From contig CAZUVM010000234.1 of the NCBI GenBank assembly GCA_964623885.1, forward strand, positions 1 to 10,950: DNA of 10,950 nt, in the 5' to 3' direction. The notes under the pieces are model-generated. The model was not told the origin of the DNA. It saw only the letters and a program-made list of their open reading frames with translations, and did no database searches. Position 1 is the stretch's first letter; every line of letters starts with the position of its first letter. Below are positions 5,884 through 10,950 of the stretch, piece by piece. This DNA is from CAZUVM01 sp964623885 (GTDB lineage: Bacteria > Verrucomicrobiota > Verrucomicrobiia > Limisphaerales > UBA8199). Both the position numbers and the translations under genes were made by a program.

Positions 5884-7191
5884 TCATATCACGGTTCCGT
5901 GCGGAATGGCCCCATTCTTGGGAATGATCACGATCCCGTCACGAATATAATACTGGGGATGATCCACCTTGTCGGACTTTCCCGCAGGAGAAATGACCAC
6001 GTTGTCCCCGATGCGCGCGTTTTTGTCCACGATGGTATTCTCAATACGGCAATTGGAGCCGACGCCGATGCGCGGCTTGCCTGCTCTTTCGTGCTCCTGG
6101 ATCGATTCCATAGACTCATAGTAGTCGCTGCCCAGCAGCACGGTGCGGTTCAAAACGGTTCCGGACCCCACAATGCAGCGTAACCCGACAATGCTGTGCG
6201 AAATGGTGGAATGATTGATAATGCAGCCGTCGGAAATCACCGCATGATCAATTTGTGCGCCGTTGATTTTAGAGCCGGGCAGGAAGCGCGGTCGGCTGAA
6301 GATCGGCGCGCTCATATCGAAGAAATTGAATCGCGGCAGCTCGTTCGTGACGTCGAGGTTCGCTTCAAAGAAGGCCCGGATCGTGCCGATGTCCTCCCAG
6401 TACCCCTGGAATACAAATGAAAAGACGCGCAGGTCTTTAATCGCTTGCGGGATGATGTGTTTGCCGAAATCAGTCAGGTCGTTCTCCAGCAGGCGAAAAA
6501 TGACATCGCGGTTAAAGACATAGATGCCCATCGAAGCGAGAAAAAACTCGCCTTCACCTTGGATGCCGAGGCGGCCATACCAGGCAGGGTCGAGGCGCAG
6601 CGAATCCTGCAAGGCGACTTCGGTTGGTTTTTCCACAAAGCGAGTGATCCTGCGCTCGGCATCCATCTGCATGATTCCCAGGCTCGGAGTTTCAGCCCGC
6701 CGCACCGGAAGAGTGGCGATGGTGATATCCGCTCCCGTATCAACGTGTTGGTTGATGATGTGGCGAAAATCCATGCGGTATAACTGGTCACCGCTCAAGA
6801 TCAGCAGGTAATCCCAGTCATGATTCCGGAAATGGATGTTGTTTTTACGGACGGCATCGGCAGTGCCCTGGTACCAGGAGGCATCCGCGAAGGTTTGCTC
6901 CGCAGCCAGGATCTCGACAAAACCGCCGGAGAAATGGTCGAATTTATAGGATTGGGAAATGTGGCGATGAAGCGACGCCGAATTAAATTGAGTGAGGAGG
7001 TAAATGCGGCGCAGCCCTGAATTAATGCAATTGGAAATGGGGATATCTACCAGCCGATATTTGCCCGCCAGCGGGACGGCCGGTTTGGCGCGTTCCTTGG
7101 TTAAGGGAAACAGGCGTGTGCCCTGACCGCCGCCCATAATAACTGAGAGGACGTTGCTGGTATTAACGGATTGCCGGCCGGATTGCGACAT
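5884..7191 (-). CDS. glgC: Glucose-1-phosphate adenylyltransferase (ADP-glucose pyrophosphorylase)
   Basis: Makes ADP-glucose from glucose-1-phosphate and ATP, the committed step of bacterial glycogen synthesis, in the cytoplasm. I start it at ATG 7191 (MSQSGRQSVNTSN), 435 residues, a normal length. The frame also opens at ATG 7254, but that ATG overlaps the -35 of the likely promoter and adds 21 residues without family character. Motifs: nucleotide loop GGGQGTRLFPLT (~20-31) with KERAKPAV following, WYQGTADAVR (~106-115), catalytic-Asp segment SGDQLYRMD (~133), sugar-phosphate site FVEKP (~185), DFGKHIIP (~241) and GYWEDIGT (~263). The C-terminal third has the hexapeptide pattern of a left-handed beta-helix and ends DGIVIIPKNGAIPHGTVI, including the Lys that in cyanobacterial and plant enzymes binds the allosteric activator. 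WYQGTADAVR and this tail place it with the cyanobacterial/plant-type branch. No other glycogen gene lies adjacent. Confidence 0.97.
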   Translation of the reverse strand: MSQSGRQSVNTSNVLSVIMGGGQGTRLFPLTKERAKPAVPLAGKYRLVDIPISNCINSGLRRIYLLTQFNSASLHRHISQSYKFDHFSGGFVEILAAEQTFADASWYQGTADAVRKNNIHFRNHDWDYLLILSGDQLYRMDFRHIINQHVDTGADITIATLPVRRAETPSLGIMQMDAERRITRFVEKPTEVALQDSLRLDPAWYGRLGIQGEGEFFLASMGIYVFNRDVIFRLLENDLTDFGKHIIPQAIKDLRVFSFVFQGYWEDIGTIRAFFEANLDVTNELPRFNFFDMSAPIFSRPRFLPGSKINGAQIDHAVISDGCIINHSTISHSIVGLRCIVGSGTVLNRTVLLGSDYYESMESIQEHERAGKPRIGVGSNCRIENTIVDKNARIGDNVVISPAGKSDKVDHPQYYIRDGIVIIPKNGAIPHGTVI

Positions 7192-7224
7192 ATACGCGTG
7201 TTGTACTGCCAGACCTTGGCGCGG

Positions 7225-7254
7225 AGTATAGAGGGGGCCTCGAAAAACATGCAA
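7225..7254 (-). promoter_or_regulatory. Likely sigma70 promoter of glgC
   Basis: Minus strand: TTGCAT (7249-7254, 3 of 6), an 18-base spacer, TATACT (7225-7230, 5 of 6). Transcription would begin near 7218, giving a leader of about 27 bases before ATG 7191. This is also an argument against the upstream ATG at 7254. Confidence 0.5.
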
Positions 7255-7339
7255 GCCGCCAAATCTGAGCTAGACTTAGAGGGGAGCTGAAATGGTCTTG
7301 AAACGTGCAGCCATCAGCACATTGTGTATCTGCGCTCTG

Positions 7340-7351
7340 GCGTCCGGACGC
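7340..7351. repeat. Perfect 12-base palindrome gcgtccggacgc
   Basis: gcgtcc followed by its exact inverse ggacgc, placed between the glgC promoter and the TamB-like start. Perfect symmetry without a loop suits a dimeric regulator operator better than an RNA hairpin, but no regulator is known and chance cannot be excluded. Confidence 0.35.
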
Positions 7352-7405
7352 TTGATTCGATAAGGATGTCCGCGAACTTTGTGCCCGCCAGGGCTAATTC
7401 CGGCC

Positions 7406-7450
7406 GCTGGCAGGTTAAAGCCTGCAAATCCCGCAGACAGGACGTCTGCG
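7406..7450. repeat. Hairpin pair ahead of the TamB-like gene
   Basis: gcagg-ttaaag-cctgc (7410-7425) and cgcagac-aggac-gtctgcg (7432-7450), perfect stems of 5 and 7 bases. The first unit shares the pattern ctggcagg...cct with the hairpin at 2699-2715, suggesting related dispersed repeats. It ends about 50 bases before the likely start codon at 7499. Confidence 0.6.
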
Positions 7451-7498
7451 TTAGGGTAGACGCGCGCTCGGTTCGCCATTAAGGCCGGCTCATCCCGT

Positions 7499-10400
7499 TT
7501 GCGACTGCGAAAATATCAACGCCGGTTGTTGCTCGTTCTGGGCCTGGTAGCTGCAGGCCTGGTCGTCATGCTTCTTGCCTTGCCGCTGTGGTTCCCGTGG
7601 TTGCTGGGTCCCCTGGCGCACAAGGAAGGGGCCGGCTATTCAAATTATGAGCGGCTGGGCTATGGCCGGTTTGCGCTGCACAACGTCACGCTCACCAATG
7701 GGACGATTCGTTTCCGGGCAGCTCGAGTCGAGGCTTACGTTCCCTCAGCCTGGCTGTGGAAGCTCGGCCCAGGCCATAATCACGGCGCGACTCCGTTTGT
7801 AGCGGTCACGGATTGGGAGCTGCAGTCCCTGGGCTCCACCAATCAGCCCACACCGACAAGCTCGACGAAGGAAGTTCAATCCACAACCTCCACCTTGCGT
7901 GACGTTCAGCGTTGGTGTCCGGAAGGCGTACTGACCAATGGGACGCTTCGTTTTGGTTCAGAAACTTTTGCGGCGCCTTCACTCACCTGGTCAAACGGCC
8001 AAGTCGCAGCTACGGTTTACGCGACTCGTCTGCAAGCTGGGGCCACCGTTCATGGGACACTGAACCGGTGGCCGATAACAGCCCAACTCAGATCCGAGTC
8101 CCTTCACGCTGAAACTGACCTGGTGCTCACGACGAATCTTGGCGGCGTCGAGCTGAAGGCCACCGGCGCTTGGTGGAGCAACCGACTCGAACTGCAGGCC
8201 CATTTTGGGCCAAACGGTTCATTGCCCGAAACGCTGCGGCTGGTTGCGCCCGAATTCCGAATTGCCGGCTCGCAATTGGGTTTACCGGCCTCTGAACAAC
8301 TTAGCGGCTCCTTAGCTGCGAGCTGGACAACCGGCCGATTTGAACTGGCGCTGGATGCGAGGGCGCACTCGATGACATCTCAGACTGATGTCACTCCGGT
8401 GGTTCTTTCGATGCGCGCGCATGGCAACACCAATGCCGTCACGGTGCAGACCGCGACCATTTCCTCGAGCTGGCTTGAAGCGCGGCTTTCTCCCGAACTG
8501 ACCCTCTACTTCACCGGGCGCATCCTCCGCCAACCCGCGTTGTTCGAAGTCCGTACCCGGCTCGACGCCCTCCCGGAATTGGGACTTCACGGTACTCTGG
8601 ATGGCCAAGCTGAGCTAGTGCCTTCAGGCGGCGAGATCCCTGCCGCGCAGTTTCGCCTGTCCGGCTCGCAGGTGGGTTATTCATCGGTAACTGCGAGCAA
8701 TCTGGACCTCGAAGGCAATTTCGCCTGGCCTATTCTTAGAATCAGTCGTGGCACTTTCGGCTTCGCTGACGGTTCGGCTGCGTTGATGGCGGGGGACATG
8801 AACCTCAAGAGTAATACGTTGACCAACACGCGGGTCGACGTTCGCGGCCCGTTTGGACGTCAATGGCTGCCTGAAGGCTACGCATATGAGGGTCTTCATT
8901 TAGCGGCAACGGTCTTTGGTCCTCTGGAAGCGCTGCAGCATCGGGGCACTGTGACCGTAACGAATCTGCTGGCTCCTCGATTTCTGCCGCTCCAATTGCG
9001 CGCGGATTGGAGTGGCAACCAAAAGAAGCTGGACGAGATTAACCTTTCGGCAGTTGCCCAGGATTCATCGGTTCAGGCCAGCGGCGCCTTAAGCAGCGGC
9101 CCTAACCTAATCCAGGTGACCCTTGCAAAACTCACGTTACAGACCAATGGCCAGCCAATCCTGACCCTGACGCAGCCTTGCGAGATCCGTGTTGAAAAGC
9201 CACAAAACGCCGGGACCCTATCGTTACAAACCACACCTATTATCCTGGCCGGAACAGCCGGCGAAGCTGAGGCTGAGGCGACTCTGAAGTGGCCGCAAGA
9301 AGGCAAGCTCCGAGTTTCTGTCGGTCACATGTCGTCGGCACCGCTCGCAGCACTGTTCAGGACGAATCTCCCGCAGACAGAACTCCACGAGCTGAATGCT
9401 TCCGCCGAATGGAGCAACAGCCCGGTTCACCTTGCGTTCGAAATGTCGTTTGATGAAAACCTAAGACAAATCACGGCAGAGCGGCAAAAGACTAACCAGC
9501 TCTTTCCCGATTCACTTTCCAGCCGCGTGCGATTGACAGCCGATGAGAACGGCCTGGTGATTTCCAATTTGACTGTTTCAACCCCGACATCGACGGTAGC
9601 GGTTATCCGTGGTTTCCTGCCGTTGACGTTTACTCCCGGAGCCAGCAACGGTCTGGTGCATCCCCTGCTTCAACGTCCATGCGACCTAACAGCCTCCGCC
9701 CGGCCGCACGCCTTTTTTTGGCAACAACTCGCCGACTGGACCGGGCTGGAACTCCGTCAACCCCACCTCGAGGCAAAGATTTCCGGGACGTGGGATGAAC
9801 CATTGGCACAGGTCGCTTTGCAGGCGCAGCGCCTCCATTTCATCACCGGCGCGACGAATCTGCCAGTATTGGAAAACCTCATTTGCAAGCTTGAAATCAA
9901 TCCGCAACAGGCGCGGCTAACCGAAGGCGAGGTGCTCGTGCAAGGCCAACGCGTCGAAATGACAGCGGAACTGCCGCTCGACCGAAGCGCCTGGATCGGG
10001 CTATTCAGGAAACAGGTGCCGGATTGGAGTCGCGCAAGTGCCCGCTTGAAGATCCCGGCAGCTGATCTGGCCGCCTTCGAGCCCTTGGTGCCCAACATCC
10101 TGGCTCCACAAGGCACCCTATCGGCCGATGTTTCCGTTTCCGGGGACGGCAAACTTGACGGAGAGCTCGAAATAGAGGGCGCGCGGACGCATCCGCTGGG
10201 CAATTTCGGCTCAGTACGCGATATCAGTGTGCACTTGCGCTTTAAAGACCGCACGCTGAAGCTCGAAAGCGCCGCGGCAAGTCTCAGCAGCGCGCCTCTG
10301 CTGTTGGCCGGTGAAGTCGACCTGCGCGGCACCGAATGGCTGCAAGGCGCCATTCCTCCGTTTCATTTCAGGATCAGCGGCAGTAACGTGCCGCTGGCAC

Positions 10401-10950
10401 GAGAGCCCGAGTTCATTGTCCGAAGCGATTTGGACCTGACAGTGACGAAAACGAACGACGCCCCGGCACTGATATCGGGAGCGGCTCACCTGCGGGACAG
10501 TTATTATCTCAGTGACCTGCAGCTGCTGGTACCGGGCAAAGTGGCCTCGGTCGCCCGCCGACCGCCTTATTTCAGCATTAATGAACCGGCGGTTGCCGAC
10601 TGGCGATTGGCGATCAACGTTCATGGCGAGCGATTTCTTAAGGTGCGCACGACCTTGTTCAATGGAGAGATAACAGCGACTTTGAACCTGGTTGGCACCT
10701 TGCAAGACCCTATTGCCCTGGGTGACTTGAGAATTGATTCTGGAACGGTGCGTTTCCCTTTTGCAAACCTCGAGATGCAACAGGGCCTGATTACCTTGAC
10801 GAGCCAGGACCCATACCGGCCTCAGATTTCGCTCACCGCGGCTTCCAAACAATACGGCTATGACATTCACATGAGTGTCAGCGGGGCGGTCGATGAGCCG
10901 GTTATCCAATTCACCTCGACGCCACCCCTGACGTCAGAACAAATTCTGTT
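7499..10950 (+). CDS. TamB-like translocation/assembly protein (DUF490), 3' end off window
   Basis: Open from just after TAG 7457-7459 to the window end, about 1150 residues with no frameshift on hand translation. The only in-frame ATG near the beginning (7568) lies inside the first hydrophobic helix, so I place the start at TTG 7499 (RLRKYQRRLLLVLGLVAAG), which gives a basic cytoplasmic tip followed by one membrane helix (~10-36); ATT 7478 is another option. A huge periplasmic region of repeating beta-strand segments follows, as in AsmA/TamB/YhdP-type proteins that form a hydrophobic groove for lipids or assist outer-membrane proteins. The C-terminal part is clearly the TamB (DUF490) domain: FLKVRTTLFNGEITATL (~1046), LVGTLQDPIALGDLRIDSG, LEMQQGLITLTSQDPYRPQI, and the signature TPPLTSEQIL at the cut end. 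A partner TamA is not upstream here. Family call strong, exact start weak. Confidence 0.9.
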   Translation, partial: MRLRKYQRRLLLVLGLVAAGLVVMLLALPLWFPWLLGPLAHKEGAGYSNYERLGYGRFALHNVTLTNGTIRFRAARVEAYVPSAWLWKLGPGHNHGATPFVAVTDWELQSLGSTNQPTPTSSTKEVQSTTSTLRDVQRWCPEGVLTNGTLRFGSETFAAPSLTWSNGQVAATVYATRLQAGATVHGTLNRWPITAQLRSESLHAETDLVLTTNLGGVELKATGAWWSNRLELQAHFGPNGSLPETLRLVAPEFRIAGSQLGLPASEQLSGSLAASWTTGRFELALDARAHSMTSQTDVTPVVLSMRAHGNTNAVTVQTATISSSWLEARLSPELTLYFTGRILRQPALFEVRTRLDALPELGLHGTLDGQAELVPSGGEIPAAQFRLSGSQVGYSSVTASNLDLEGNFAWPILRISRGTFGFADGSAALMAGDMNLKSNTLTNTRVDVRGPFGRQWLPEGYAYEGLHLAATVFGPLEALQHRGTVTVTNLLAPRFLPLQLRADWSGNQKKLDEINLSAVAQDSSVQASGALSSGPNLIQVTLAKLTLQTNGQPILTLTQPCEIRVEKPQNAGTLSLQTTPIILAGTAGEAEAEATLKWPQEGKLRVSVGHMSSAPLAALFRTNLPQTELHELNASAEWSNSPVHLAFEMSFDENLRQITAERQKTNQLFPDSLSSRVRLTADENGLVISNLTVSTPTSTVAVIRGFLPLTFTPGASNGLVHPLLQRPCDLTASARPHAFFWQQLADWTGLELRQPHLEAKISGTWDEPLAQVALQAQRLHFITGATNLPVLENLICKLEINPQQARLTEGEVLVQGQRVEMTAELPLDRSAWIGLFRKQVPDWSRASARLKIPAADLAAFEPLVPNILAPQGTLSADVSVSGDGKLDGELEIEGARTHPLGNFGSVRDISVHLRFKDRTLKLESAAASLSSAPLLLAGEVDLRGTEWLQGAIPPFHFRISGSNVPLAREPEFIVRSDLDLTVTKTNDAPALISGAAHLRDSYYLSDLQLLVPGKVASVARRPPYFSINEPAVADWRLAINVHGERFLKVRTTLFNGEITATLNLVGTLQDPIALGDLRIDSGTVRFPFANLEMQQGLITLTSQDPYRPQISLTAASKQYGYDIHMSVSGAVDEPVIQFTSTPPLTSEQIL

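Larger units (their letters stand above)
7255..7498. other. Divergent intergenic region between glgC and the TamB-like gene
   Basis: About 300 bases separate ATG 7191 of glgC from the likely start at 7499, and the part upstream of the glgC promoter holds no credible gene. It contains a perfect 12-base palindrome and two hairpins (listed separately). I saw no plus-strand promoter with two good boxes; TTGAAA at 7298-7303 has no fitting -10. The only minus-strand ORF here (7276-7479) is made largely of the repeat. Confidence 0.6.

Noticed and set aside
7192..7254. GlgC start at ATG 7254
   Set aside because: The ATG coincides with the -35 of the likely promoter, and the extra 21 residues are not typical of the family.
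7276..7479. Minus-strand ORF of 67 residues in the glgC/TamB gap
   Set aside because: Much of its sequence is the translated hairpin repeat; no domain and no Shine-Dalgarno evidence.
9757..10353. Minus-strand ORF of 198 residues
   Set aside because: Shadow of the TamB-like gene; Ser/Arg/Pro-rich composition typical of antisense reading of GC-rich coding DNA.
10211..10909. Minus-strand ORF of 232 residues
   Set aside because: It is antisense to the TamB-like gene, whose plus-strand translation is clearly protein-like; the minus frame has no recognisable domain.

Overview
The window looks like a chromosomal stretch of a Gram-negative bacterium. The best guess is a Verrucomicrobiota member near Pedosphaera/Limisphaerales. 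That guess rests on recall of protein style (a Tat-exported aldo/keto reductase, a zinc-ribbon DUF2007 protein, a cyanobacterial/plant-type GlgC, a very long TamB-like protein) and on the abundance of short palindromic intergenic repeats. No rRNA or other firm marker is present, so the assignment is inference. No tRNA, rRNA, CRISPR array, transposase, phage gene or recognisable defence cluster was seen.

Layout. At 1-2455 (minus strand) three genes run in the same direction: a zinc-ribbon/DUF2007 protein (2087-2455), a four-helix membrane protein (1241-1948), and a B12-binding-type radical SAM enzyme (1-1244, cut by the window edge). The membrane ORF overlaps the radical SAM start by ATGA, and its last third is read through a nested palindromic repeat. 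At 2456-2713 lies a gene-free stretch with a long imperfect inverted repeat and two AGA-loop hairpins. A Tat-exported aldo/keto reductase follows (2714-3733, minus). A conserved-looking hypothetical gene is divergent from it (3825-4328, plus). A large RidA-superfamily, chorismatase-like gene (4384-5706, minus) converges on that gene. GlgC, ADP-glucose pyrophosphorylase (5884-7191, minus), comes next, with a credible promoter at 7225-7254. A repeat-bearing intergenic region (7255-7498) separates it from a divergent TamB-like giant gene (7499 to beyond 10950, plus).

How the genes relate. This is mostly a housekeeping/metabolic neighbourhood of single-gene units and one short minus-strand cluster. 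GlgC indicates glycogen synthesis, the TamB-like protein indicates outer-membrane biogenesis or lipid transport across the periplasm, and the exported aldo/keto reductase acts beyond the inner membrane. No shared pathway ties them together. The two largest genes are both cut by the window edges.

The most unusual content is the set of short structured repeats at 1256-1476, 2541-2715 and 7340-7450, two of which touch coding sequence (the membrane ORF C-terminus and the aldo/keto reductase stop codon). I did not find convincing evidence of a new multi-gene system.
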